A stretch of DNA of 62,055 nt, from assembly GCA_022448645.1 (NCBI GenBank), contig JAKVBZ010000012.1:36872-98926 (forward strand), in the 5' to 3' direction. The notes below the pieces were generated by a model. The model did no database searches, was not told where the DNA came from, and saw only the letters and a list, made by a program, of their open reading frames with translations. Origin of the DNA: Pirellulaceae bacterium (GTDB taxonomy: Bacteria; Planctomycetota; Planctomycetia; Pirellulales; Pirellulaceae). The position numbers and the translations under genes were made by a program. Position 1 is the first letter of the stretch, and each line of letters starts with the position of its first letter. Of the stretch, positions 1-7,879 are shown in pieces.

Positions 1-1203
1 CAGCGCAAATACAACAACAAAAAAAAAGGTGGGAAGCTGCTTGGATTCGGTGGGGGGAAGGGTAATCTGAAGAAACTGGCGGGCAAGGATGACTGGCAGG
101 GAGTGATTGTAGCTGGCTTGGCGCTATTGAAGGGAAATCCTTGGGATGTTCCTGTGCTGCGAGCCATTGCAGAAGCTTGTGAGGCTTTGCATTTGAACGA
201 AGTCGAACTGCGTTATCTGAAGAATGCCTTGGTGGCGAAACCCAAGGATCCCGAAGTCAATCGCCATTGTGCTCGGTCGCTGGGCCGGATGGGGCAATAC
301 GACATGGCCATTGCGTGTTGGCACCGCGTGGAAGAAGGTAAGCGGAATGATCGGGAGGCTGCTCAAGCCATTTCCGATTTGACTTTGGAAAAAAACCGCG
401 CCAGTGCTGGATTCGGTACCGCGGTGGAATTGCCGTCCAGTCCGGTCAATCCTAAGGCCGTTGCGGACGGGGAAAATTCTGACGAGGCTACTCGTAAAAA
501 CATCGACTTGACGCCCCGCCAAAAACTCGAACAGTCCATTATCGAAGATGCAACGGTTGCCGAAAACTACATTGAATTGGCGAAGGTGTTGTTAGGTGAA
601 AGTCGGTACGGCGAAGCAGAAAAGGTGCTGAATCGTGGCTTGAATGCGTCAGGTGGCGATGTCAAGTTGCGGGAAGCTTTGGAAGATGTACAGATGGTTC
701 GAGCACGTCAGCAAGTAGCAATCGCCAAGAAACGTGCCACTGAGGGAGGCTCAGAAGAAGAGCAGCAGTTAGCAGCAAAAATGGAAAAGGATCTGGTGCA
801 GCGGGAGTTGGAAATTTATCACGCCCGCTCCGAACGGTATCCAGATAATCAAAAACTTAAATATGAGTTCGCGATTCGCTTGAAACGGGTGGGCAAACTC
901 GAACAGGCCATCAAGTCACTAGCTGAGGCTGCAGAAGATGCGCGTATTGCTTCTGCCGCTCAGGTTGAGATGGGAATGTGCCTGCAACAACAAAAAGAAT
1001 ACCAACAGGCCATGCAGGCTTATCGCAGTGCCCTCAAAGGCGATCACGAACCACCTGTCGAAATCAAGAAAAAGGCTCTCTATCTGGCAGGACGCCTAGC
1101 TATCGGCCTCAAGGACCACGAAAATGGTCGTAAATACCTGCAAGAAGTGCATGATCTGGATCCTCATTACCGTGACACCGGCGAATTGTTGGACAAACTC
1201 TGA
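1..1203 (+). CDS. TPR-repeat protein, 5' end outside the window
   Basis: The reading frame is open from base 1, so the GTG at 103 is probably internal and the true start lies upstream of the window. The visible 400 residues begin with a Lys/Gly-rich stretch (KKKGGKLLGFGGGKG), followed by helix-turn-helix pairs of tetratricopeptide type around residues 50-110, 175-235 and 280-400 (for example the GRMGQYDMAIACWHRV and QQQKEYQQAMQAYRSALKG units). A charged linker separates the blocks. TPR proteins are protein-protein interaction scaffolds; the partner cannot be read here. No signal peptide or membrane segment is visible in the part seen. It lies 125 bp upstream of rpsT on the same strand. The family call is confident, the specific role unknown. 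Confidence 0.75.
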   Translation, partial: QRKYNNKKKGGKLLGFGGGKGNLKKLAGKDDWQGVIVAGLALLKGNPWDVPVLRAIAEACEALHLNEVELRYLKNALVAKPKDPEVNRHCARSLGRMGQYDMAIACWHRVEEGKRNDREAAQAISDLTLEKNRASAGFGTAVELPSSPVNPKAVADGENSDEATRKNIDLTPRQKLEQSIIEDATVAENYIELAKVLLGESRYGEAEKVLNRGLNASGGDVKLREALEDVQMVRARQQVAIAKKRATEGGSEEEQQLAAKMEKDLVQRELEIYHARSERYPDNQKLKYEFAIRLKRVGKLEQAIKSLAEAAEDARIASAAQVEMGMCLQQQKEYQQAMQAYRSALKGDHEPPVEIKKKALYLAGRLAIGLKDHENGRKYLQEVHDLDPHYRDTGELLDKL

Positions 1204-1328
1204 CCCCACTGGACAGGTGTCAAGAAATAAGTCATAAAAAGGGCTGTGCACCTGCAGCATGCCATGCCTGTGGATGCTGGAACAAGATAAACTTAGAAAC
1301 TAGTCGTGATATAACCCAGTCAAAAGCT

Positions 1329-1601
1329 ATGCCCAACACCAACAGTGCCAAGAAGAGACTTCGACAGAATGTGGCTCAGCGTATTCGCAACCGCGCGATC
1401 AAATCAGAAATCAAGACGCAATTGCGAAATCTGCGAGCGATATTGACTGCTGGCAATGTCGAGGAAACAGAAAATCTTTTTCGTGTGATGGCCCAGAAAC
1501 TTGACCGCGCCGCCGCTCGCAACATCATTCACCCCAACCGTGCCGGGCGTATTAAGTCTCGGTTTCAGCGTCGTATTCGAATGGCCAAGCAAAGCGCTTA
1601 A
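1329..1601 (+). CDS. rpsT: 30S ribosomal protein S20
   Basis: This 90-residue basic protein begins MPNTNSAKKRLRQN and keeps the S20 pattern of a Lys/Arg-rich first helix, a central helix and a C-terminal helix with IHPNRAGRIKSRF. S20 is a primary binder of 16S rRNA in the small subunit. The length is normal for the family. The upstream 125 bp contains a 6-bp inverted repeat (CAGCAT/ATGCTG near 1257-1280) and an AT-rich TATAAC at 1310-1315. These could be a leader structure and a -10 box, but no convincing -35 is visible. Confidence 0.95.
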   Translation: MPNTNSAKKRLRQNVAQRIRNRAIKSEIKTQLRNLRAILTAGNVEETENLFRVMAQKLDRAAARNIIHPNRAGRIKSRFQRRIRMAKQSA

Positions 1602-1676
1602 GACCGCAGGATTTGCTGTTGTTTAAGATGGCCAATGTGGCACCACGACGACGTTCGACTGCAGGCACTCAGTTAG

Positions 1677-2549
1677 TCACCATTCTAGCTTCTCTGCATC
1701 AAAAACAGGCCCCTCGACACAGGTGCGCTTGTAGTCCCAGTTCCCGTTCTCTTCTCGAACCTTTGCGACACAGCTAAAGCAAACGCCAATCCCGCAAGCC
1801 ATTGGTGCTTCTAGCGACACCTCACAAGAAACATTTCGTTCCGCAGCGATTTCACACACTCTGGCAAGCATTGGTTCGGGACCACAACTTACAATGTGAG
1901 TCGGTTCTTGTCTCTCGTCCAAAACTTGTTCTAAGACTTCCGTGACGAAACCTTGATGACCAGCTGTTCCGTCGTCGGTAGAGACACGCACGTCGACGTT
2001 GCGAGTGGCAAAATCTTCGAGTCCGGCGAGTAAATCCGCAGAGGCAGCGCCATAACACAACGTTGCGTGAGAAGTTTTTGTGGTTTGTCGGTGAGGTGTT
2101 CCGTACTGTGACGTGCCGAGATACTCACTGGCCACGGCGGGAAAAGGGGTGAAACCGACACCACCCGCTACCATCACTAGATGTTGGGTCGGGCGAGGCT
2201 TGAATCCGTTTCCGAGTGGGCCCCAGATATCCAATAACTCGCCGGGTTGCCGGGACCGCAGGCAGCTGGTCAGTTTTCCCATCACCAAGTAGACGATATC
2301 GAAACCCTCAGGACGTCCATCTTTGTCCTTCACGACGTCGTAGAGTGCGAATGCTCGCCCCAAAAGAGGATCCTGATATCCGTGCAAGCGAACCATGATG
2401 AACTGGCCAGGAAGGATTCGTGCAGCCATCTCGGGCCACATGATTCTTAAGCGGTATGTGTTTCTGGCGACACAAACGTTTTCGGTGATTGGTCTCGCGT
2501 CGAATAGCGCCTGGTCCGCATAAAAGTGTGCATGTAGCGGATTACTCAT
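1677..2549 (-). CDS. pyrK: PyrK-like dihydroorotate dehydrogenase electron transfer subunit
   Basis: The 290-residue protein has the ferredoxin-reductase fold of PyrK: an FAD-binding barrel with GRAFALYDV (about residues 84-92), an NAD-type VAGGVGFTPFPAV segment, and a C-terminal 2Fe-2S site with cysteines 252, 257, 260 and 277 (ACGIGVCFSC ... RTC). In class 1B dihydroorotate dehydrogenases this subunit passes electrons from the PyrD flavin to NAD. The pyrD partner is not in the window, so a stand-alone ferredoxin-reductase role is possible. Its start overlaps the stop of the upstream pseudouridine synthase gene by 4 bp (ATGA), indicating translational coupling of two functionally unrelated genes. 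Confidence 0.82.
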   Translation of the reverse strand: MSNPLHAHFYADQALFDARPITENVCVARNTYRLRIMWPEMAARILPGQFIMVRLHGYQDPLLGRAFALYDVVKDKDGRPEGFDIVYLVMGKLTSCLRSRQPGELLDIWGPLGNGFKPRPTQHLVMVAGGVGFTPFPAVASEYLGTSQYGTPHRQTTKTSHATLCYGAASADLLAGLEDFATRNVDVRVSTDDGTAGHQGFVTEVLEQVLDERQEPTHIVSCGPEPMLARVCEIAAERNVSCEVSLEAPMACGIGVCFSCVAKVREENGNWDYKRTCVEGPVFDAEKLEW

Positions 2550-3424
2550 GAAGGCCCCGGACGAAAAGCTTGACGCGACGATCGAGACTTGGGACGAGTC
2601 GATTTGCCTCGTCCACCGCGCCGCGATTTGCCGGCCGTTTTGGGAGAGCCGACGTTTGCGGGACGCAACAGACGCGCAATTTCGTTTTTTGTGAGCAGGC
2701 GTGCGGCACCTACTGGCAAGTTACCAAGTCGCAAGGGACCGAAGGCGATGCGACGCAAACGTAAAACTTTATGTCCTACTCGAGCCAGCATGCGACGAAT
2801 CTCACGGTTGCGACCTTCCTTGAGAACGATTTCCAGCTGAGTTATATGTTTCATTGTTTTCTTTACGGTAATCCGGCTGGCCTGGGCAAATGCTTCCGCC
2901 AATGGAATACCGCGACGTAATCGGGATAAGGACTGGTGCGTCAATTGCCCAGCAACTTCCACAGCATATGTCTTCTCAATACCGTATTTGGGATGCGCCA
3001 GCCGGTGCGAGAATTCGCCGTCATTGGTGACGATAATCAAGCCCTCGCTGGAACGATCGAGTCGTCCGACTGTGAACAATTGGTCCCCGTCAGGCACCAT
3101 GTCAATTACACGCATTCGCCCCCCTGGGTCGCGGTGTGTACACACCACCCCAGATGGCTTGTTCACCAAATAGTAGACTAATTTGGGAGGAGACAGCAGT
3201 TCGCCATCGACACGAATCTCCTGTGAATGGATGTCGGCGCGCGATCCTAATTCGCAAACGACTTTGCGGTCCACCTCAACACGGCCGTCAACGATGAGTT
3301 CTTCGCACCGACGGCGGCTACCATACCCAGCGCCTGCTAGGACTTTCTGCAAACGCTCACCGGGTAACTGCGACCCAGCAGACAAAGATTGATCGGGTTG
3401 AGAAGAACGGAAGGAACGCTTCAT
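2546..3424 (-). CDS. rRNA pseudouridine synthase, RsuA/RluB family
   Basis: The N-terminal S4 RNA-binding domain (about residues 22-70, ERLQKVLAGAGYGSRRRCEE) is followed by the RsuA/RluB catalytic domain. The catalytic aspartate is Asp123 in the conserved VGRLDRSSEGL motif, and a basic NREIRRML motif follows. The enzyme isomerises a specific uridine in rRNA to pseudouridine. The Lys/Arg-rich tail of about 35 residues (KSRRGGRGKSTRPKSRSSR) is longer than in E. coli RluB. No good Shine-Dalgarno sequence is visible before the ATG. The precise target (23S RluB-type or 16S RsuA-type) cannot be set from sequence alone. It is co-transcribed with the PyrK-like gene through a 4-bp overlap. Confidence 0.88.
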   Translation of the reverse strand: MKRSFRSSQPDQSLSAGSQLPGERLQKVLAGAGYGSRRRCEELIVDGRVEVDRKVVCELGSRADIHSQEIRVDGELLSPPKLVYYLVNKPSGVVCTHRDPGGRMRVIDMVPDGDQLFTVGRLDRSSEGLIIVTNDGEFSHRLAHPKYGIEKTYAVEVAGQLTHQSLSRLRRGIPLAEAFAQASRITVKKTMKHITQLEIVLKEGRNREIRRMLARVGHKVLRLRRIAFGPLRLGNLPVGAARLLTKNEIARLLRPANVGSPKTAGKSRRGGRGKSTRPKSRSSRQAFRPGPS

Positions 3425-3641
3425 AACAAACTGCCATGAGAATTGCAGGCCAAAACACCTCCTTCGAGCCTATTCGATAGCAGGGGGCGTTGGCAAGTGG
3501 TCCCAGCCAACAGAATCCCGCTGGCGCTACCCTTGGGACCCCTAAAGGAACGTTCTATTGCCCCAAACTCGAGGTTAATCACTATATGTTGGAGCCTAAG
3601 AGAATACTGTTGGTGTGGAGCCACCGAGTTCAATCGTCACG

Positions 3642-3917
3642 TCAATAAAGTGGTACGGTCGGAGAAGCTGCCGGAATTTGAGGATAAGGCTGGTTGCGCA
3701 CCGCCTGAGGAATGGGGGCCTGGTAGTCACGGGGCCTACCACCAACCACCGATGGAGCTATCTCGTTGTCAGAATACGGGTCATGCCGCATGGCTCGAGA
3801 CTGCTGGCGGACAATCGTTCCCGGATTGGACCAGTCAGAACGCATCGCACAGCCGCTGCACAGCATCAGGATCGCCAGGATCCGTGAAGTCCAATCCGAT
3901 GTCTTACGAATAAGCAT
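3642..3917 (-). CDS. Small predicted lipoprotein, function unknown
   Basis: The 91-residue product starts MLIRKTSDWTSRILAILMLCSGCAMRSDW: a short basic N-region, a hydrophobic stretch and a lipobox-like LCSGC around Cys23, so it is probably exported and lipidated by signal peptidase II. The mature part is rich in Pro, Arg and Gln and has no recognisable domain. The longer upstream reading frame lacks a signal-like start, so the ATG at 3917 was chosen. Downstream, 3499-3540 contains a hairpin (GGTCCCA/TGGGACC) without a T-tract. The gene is divergent from tatC across a 740-bp spacer. This is a lipoprotein of unknown role; the gene call rests on the signal peptide. Confidence 0.6.
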   Translation of the reverse strand: MLIRKTSDWTSRILAILMLCSGCAMRSDWSNPGTIVRQQSRAMRHDPYSDNEIAPSVVGGRPRDYQAPIPQAVRNQPYPQIPAASPTVPLY

Positions 3918-4659
3918 AAGTTGTTTGGCTCGCCCAAAATATGCGGTATATGATTGAGGTGGAATAGCCATGCGCTGTACACCTACAACAAGATATGGAC
4001 ATGATCCCAACGGCGCCAGGACTATGCCATCGACTTCGTAGAGTGACGACGCCAGCCGTCCAGCATGGGACGCTCTCAAAAATTGAGCAGCTTGCGCTGC
4101 TCCGTGCATTTCGCTCCAGGAGATCGAACGCCAATCTCTATGGCATTGAAAGCAAGGCTAAGCGATTCGCTACGATAACCGGCAACTCAAGACAGATACA
4201 ACCCGAACAGCCGATTGGGAGACTGTTCAATTGCCTGCACGACAGCTGAACGGTGGTAGCCGAAGAAGAATTCCACCAGTTTCTAATCTGCAGGAGTTTC
4301 TATGGTCCATGCCAGCTAGCACCAGAAATGATTTCATCCTCTAAGTTTGCGGCCATCAGGGTAGCACGGATTGTGCCCACAACTGCTAGCTGGTAATATG
4401 AAGGGGCAGCGTTGGCCTAGCCCGCCTGGAAACTGGCTTCTCCCGCATCTCGGGATGTTTATCGCGTCATTTCACGCATTGACCAGGAGTCGTTGACGAG
4501 GAGTCCTTGACCTGGGTTTCGTGAATTGGCATCTGGAACGACTGGCGTGTCGGCCGTGCCGGGTCGCGTCCACTTCAAGTTGCATGGCACGGGTGTCTGT
4601 TGGTTGGAATAACGTGTTATCGTATCGCATGAATCCATCCAGTACCACACAACAAACAA
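3918..4659. other. Long divergent intergenic region upstream of tatC
   Basis: No coding sequence is convincing on either strand; the open frames here lack signal peptides, motifs and ribosome binding sites. The region must hold the promoters of the lipoprotein gene and of tatC. It contains a short hairpin (TCCCG/CGGGA, 4441-4454) and the 14-bp tandem repeat listed separately at 4479-4520. Confidence 0.5.
4479..4520. repeat. Three tandem 14-bp repeats upstream of tatC
   Basis: Units at 4479-4492 (TTGACCAGGAGTCG), 4493-4506 (TTGACGAGGAGTCC) and 4507-4520 (TTGACCTGGGTTTC) lie head to tail. The first two match at 12 of 14 positions; the third is degenerate. They sit about 140 bp before the tatC start. 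Such short direct repeats often bind a regulator, but this is inference. Confidence 0.6.
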
Positions 4660-5730
4660 ATGCCGTTCAATCGGGATATGAAGAACATGGCTAAGCATCG
4701 AGAGGAAGATTTGTTCGCCGAGTCAACGATGACATTTGGTGAACATCTCGAGGAATTACGGCGTGCACTGATTCTTGCGCTGGGCGGGCTCATGATTGGC
4801 TTTTTGGTCGGATTGATCTTCGCCAACAATGTGGTGGATGCGATTAAATTCCCGCTGGAAAAAGCGTTAAAGCGGTTCTATGTCGAAAAAGCAGTTTTTA
4901 CGTTGGAAGAAAAATACACCGAAAAAAAGATCAGTGAGACGGTACGCAAGTTTATCGAGGAGCAACAGTGTGTTCCTGACGAAATCTTTTGGGAAAAAGC
5001 GGAACTTCGAAGAGTACAAAAACGACTCGGAGAGGGAGTTGCCGAGGCTGGAGAAAGCGAGGGCAGTTCGATGGTTGAATTGCCTCTCGAAGAACTATTG
5101 CCCGTACCATCTTCCGACCTTATCAAAACTCGCGTTTGGCGACCATTGGACACGGCGATCACGACGTTGAATGCCCATGAAGCCTTTATGATATGGTTGA
5201 AGGCAGGTTTGGTTGCCGGAATCGTTCTTTCCAGCCCATGGATGTTCTGGCACGTTTGGACGTTCGTTGCTGCCGGCCTGTACCGGCATGAAAAACGTTA
5301 CGTTTTCGTCTTCCTTCCGTTCAGCATTGGCTTGTTCCTGTCTGGTGTCTTACTAGCCTATTTCTTTGTGTTTGAACCGGTGTTGGAATTCCTGTTGAGC
5401 TTCAATCGATCGATGGATATTGAAGCCGAACCGCGTATTAGTGAATGGATCAGTTTCGTACTTTTTCTACCGCTTGGATTCGGTATCAGTTTTCAGTTGC
5501 CATTGGTGATGCTCTTTCTGGAGCGCATTGGCGTGTTTACGACAGAGACTTACCTCAGTAAGTGGCGAATTGCCATTCTGGTAATCTTTACTTTGGCGAT
5601 GTTCCTTACGCCTGCTGACCCCGTGAGCATGCTCTTGATGGCGGTTCCCCTCACATTGTTGTACTTTAGCGGGGTAGCGCTTTGTAATTGGATGCCCAGA
5701 ATGCGCAGTCCATTGGAGCCGCCGGAGTAG
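4660..5730 (+). CDS. tatC: Sec-independent protein translocase TatC, with enlarged first periplasmic loop
   Basis: TatC is the membrane receptor for twin-arginine signal peptides. The frame shows the diagnostic FGEHLEELRRAL before TM1 (about residues 26-37), then HVWTFVAAGLYRHEKR (198-213) with the conserved glutamate, and later membrane helices ending near residue 345. At 356 residues it is about 100 longer than E. coli TatC. The excess sits in the loop between TM1 and TM2 (about residues 57-176), a charged helical region. The ATGs at 4660, 4678 and 4687 are all possible; MAKHREEDLF at 4687 is attractive, but no strong ribosome binding site decides. Several Tat substrates occur in this window (34782, 46888, 61969). 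The gene converges on glnB with a 3-nt gap. Confidence 0.9.
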   Translation: MPFNRDMKNMAKHREEDLFAESTMTFGEHLEELRRALILALGGLMIGFLVGLIFANNVVDAIKFPLEKALKRFYVEKAVFTLEEKYTEKKISETVRKFIEEQQCVPDEIFWEKAELRRVQKRLGEGVAEAGESEGSSMVELPLEELLPVPSSDLIKTRVWRPLDTAITTLNAHEAFMIWLKAGLVAGIVLSSPWMFWHVWTFVAAGLYRHEKRYVFVFLPFSIGLFLSGVLLAYFFVFEPVLEFLLSFNRSMDIEAEPRISEWISFVLFLPLGFGISFQLPLVMLFLERIGVFTTETYLSKWRIAILVIFTLAMFLTPADPVSMLLMAVPLTLLYFSGVALCNWMPRMRSPLEPPE

Positions 5731-5733
5731 TCG

Positions 5734-6081
5734 TTAGATGGCTTCGTTGCCCCGTTCCCCAGTACGGATGCGAATGCATTCGTCCATTGGGAGTACGAAA
5801 ATTTTGCCGTCACCGATTTCTCCTTTTTCTCCCGTACGTCCGCCTTGAATAATCGCATTGACTGTCGGCTCGACAAATTCCTCGTTTACTGCAATCTGCA
5901 GTTGTACCTTGCGCAGCAGGTTCACTGAAAACTCGTGTCCCCGGTAAACTTCGACGTGACCTTTTTGACGGCCAAAGCCTTGACAATCCATGACCGTCAG
6001 GCGGAATACTTCGACATTCGTAAGAGCCTTTTTGACGGCTTCCAAGCGGTTGGGTTGGATGATTGCAATGATCAGTTTCAT
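5734..6081 (-). CDS. glnB: PII nitrogen regulatory protein with Phe at the uridylylation site
   Basis: The 115-residue protein aligns without gaps to E. coli GlnB through the T-loop: GFGRQKGH (36-43), then VYRGHEF, and the C-terminal GDGKIFV and IRIRTGE signatures that bind ATP/ADP and 2-oxoglutarate. PII trimers sense carbon/nitrogen and energy status and control ammonium transport and assimilation. Residue 51, the tyrosine uridylylated by GlnD in proteobacteria, is phenylalanine here, and position 49 is His rather than the Ser phosphorylated in cyanobacteria. Control is therefore probably by ligand binding alone. An AAGGA ribosome binding site lies 9 nt before the ATG. No amtB is adjacent. 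A terminator separates it from the upstream porin gene. Confidence 0.93.
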   Translation of the reverse strand: MKLIIAIIQPNRLEAVKKALTNVEVFRLTVMDCQGFGRQKGHVEVYRGHEFSVNLLRKVQLQIAVNEEFVEPTVNAIIQGGRTGEKGEIGDGKIFVLPMDECIRIRTGERGNEAI

Positions 6082-6154
6082 CGCCGCGAATCCTTGTGTG
6101 TTTGAGCAGGTGACAGGTGTAAGATATCACACCGAAGGTGTCCTGTGCAGCGCC

Positions 6155-6190
6155 AAAAAAAAGCCACCCGAGTTGGTGGCTCGGGTGGCT
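6155..6190 (-). terminator. Rho-independent terminator of the porin gene
   Basis: A perfect 11-bp inverted repeat (AGCCACCCGAG, 6162-6172, with CTCGGGTGGCT, 6180-6190) encloses a 7-nt loop. On the minus strand it is followed by eight T residues (6155-6162). It lies 53 bp beyond the porin stop codon and in front of glnB, so the two genes are probably separate transcripts. Confidence 0.9.
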
Positions 6191-6243
6191 AGGAACGGAC
6201 GATTAAAAAGCCAGTTATCGTACTTCACCGGCTCCAATCTACA

Positions 6244-7590
6244 CTAGAAAGAGAAGATCGTGTCAAAGCCTAAGACCGTCAGGTCGCTGTGGTTGTCTGG
6301 CAGGCCGGCACCAGCTGGGAAGTTCCAGTTGTACCGTACTTCAGGTCGCACTACGACGTTGGCATGAGGTTTGATATTTACGCCAAAGGTCGCTTGGTAA
6401 ACGTCACCGAGACCATTACCTTGGAAGTCGTCGTTGAAGTATTCCACGCGAGCACCGAGTCCTACGCAATCGTTGACAGTGTAGAACAAGTACTGGGTGA
6501 TGCTGGACGTGTCTTCATTGAACTCCTCCGTTTCAACGAGATCACTTTGGATCACGTAGTTGATCCTGTCGGTGACCGTGAGGTCTAGGACGAGGCTGTG
6601 GTTGTAGCCGTTGTCGCCACGCCAGCCGAGATCACCGGCCATGCAGAGATATGTGAACGTCATCGTCTCACAGCAGTTCGTGACACTGAAACCTCCCAGG
6701 AAGGAATTTCCGTCCTCGAATTGGTCGAAGCCCGTGTCCCAACCCAGTGTCCATCCGCCGTACAACGTCAGGTGATCGTTGGCCGAGTAGGTTGCCAAGA
6801 CGCCCGTGTGTGTGCGCGGCTCGGCGTTGAACATGGTAAATCCGCGGCTGTAGAAGAAGTTCTCCGGAGCAGGAACGGCTTCGTAACCCATGATCTTGAA
6901 AAAGTGACCGGCGATGACCGAAAGGTTGCCGACTGCCAATTCACCGTAGATCTGAGGCAGGGCCCAACCGTAGCGTCCGTGGTCCCAATCATTGTCAAAG
7001 CCACGTGCCCCGTTTGCATCTTCCGTGTTACCGAAGGCCTGCATTTTGTGGGAGTCCGTACCGTACATGACGTCGGCGCGAAAACCCCAGTCCCAACAGC
7101 AACCATCTGTCTGAGCAGCCTTCTCGGCATACACCCACATAGAATGAAGATTCCAATTGCCCGTTGCGTCGTTGAAGGACGAGCCATCCCCCTTATCTAC
7201 TGAAAATGGCTGCTCATTGGAGCTGTAGCCACCCTGAGACCAACCACCGATTTGGATGCAGGCAGCAGGATCGCTGAGGGTCCAGGCGTCGCCCAGGCAG
7301 CACCAGTTGAAGTTGAGTCCACAACCACAACTGGGAGCGCAACAACCGGTGTCGCAGGATGGAGCCGCATCGCATCCACCAGTGTCGCATTCGTCCGTTG
7401 TCTCTTCATCGCAACCGCAGGCCGTCACAGCCACGTCTACAGCACTCGGAGTGGTCTGTGTTCCTGTTGTAAAATAATTGAAAGAGTTTGGTTGAATCGA
7501 CAGCGGTTGTCGCAGTTGTTGTGCGGCAGCTGCGTTTGCCATCACGGCGATGGCACTGAAAAGAACCAACGTCAGCTTTGCGGCCTTCAT
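6244..7590 (-). CDS. Outer-membrane beta-barrel porin with cysteine-rich N-terminal segment
   Basis: The 448-residue protein starts with a Sec signal peptide (MKAAKLTLVLFSAIAVMANAAAAQ). The ATG at 7590 is preceded by GGAG at 9 nt; the earlier ATG at 7605 overlaps that site. After the signal comes a segment with 11 cysteines in about 40 residues (ACGC, DEC, GGC, GCC, SCGCG, WCC), then alternating aromatic/polar beta strands ending LTVLGFDTIFSF, with a terminal Phe typical of outer-membrane proteins. The barrel resembles the planctomycete OmpL-like BBP2 porin family (recognition by style, not alignment). It is expected to form a diffusion channel. The Cys-rich part may crosslink to the wall or other envelope proteins. 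A LacI-type palindrome lies in the promoter region. Confidence 0.8.
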   Translation of the reverse strand: MKAAKLTLVLFSAIAVMANAAAAQQLRQPLSIQPNSFNYFTTGTQTTPSAVDVAVTACGCDEETTDECDTGGCDAAPSCDTGCCAPSCGCGLNFNWCCLGDAWTLSDPAACIQIGGWSQGGYSSNEQPFSVDKGDGSSFNDATGNWNLHSMWVYAEKAAQTDGCCWDWGFRADVMYGTDSHKMQAFGNTEDANGARGFDNDWDHGRYGWALPQIYGELAVGNLSVIAGHFFKIMGYEAVPAPENFFYSRGFTMFNAEPRTHTGVLATYSANDHLTLYGGWTLGWDTGFDQFEDGNSFLGGFSVTNCCETMTFTYLCMAGDLGWRGDNGYNHSLVLDLTVTDRINYVIQSDLVETEEFNEDTSSITQYLFYTVNDCVGLGARVEYFNDDFQGNGLGDVYQATFGVNIKPHANVVVRPEVRYNWNFPAGAGLPDNHSDLTVLGFDTIFSF

Positions 7591-7640
7591 AGTCAGACAC
7601 TCCATTTAAAAGGCAGGGACCGGACGATTTATAGTCTTTG

Positions 7641-7655
7641 CCGAAACGTTTCCGG
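7641..7655. promoter_or_regulatory. LacI-family-like operator upstream of the porin gene
   Basis: GAAACGTTTC (7643-7652) is a perfect 10-bp palindrome flanked by CC and CGG. It is the core shared by many LacI/GalR-family operators such as those of FruR/Cra and RbsR. A possible minus-strand -10 box (TATAAA, 7628-7633) lies just downstream, so a bound protein would cover the promoter. No regulator gene is in the window. Confidence 0.4.
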
Positions 7656-7879
7656 TACCCAGTATGGGGGGAGAAATTAGGTGGGAAGATCTAGGCAGGC
7701 TTGAACGAGGTTTAGGCCGTCGTCCGTGTTTGAAATCGGTTATTGCTACCTGCTAATTTGATCAGTTTTACGAAATCCCCATCAGAAATGCGGCCTGCGA
7801 GATAAACAGAAACAGTTATAACGGTCGACAAAGACTTATCCGGTTAGTGAAAGAAAAGCGGTCGACCCTACGAATGGCA

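Noticed and set aside
6598..7203. 201-codon plus-strand ORF opposite the porin gene
   Set aside because: It is antisense to a gene with signal peptide, ribosome binding site and terminator, and shows no motif of its own.
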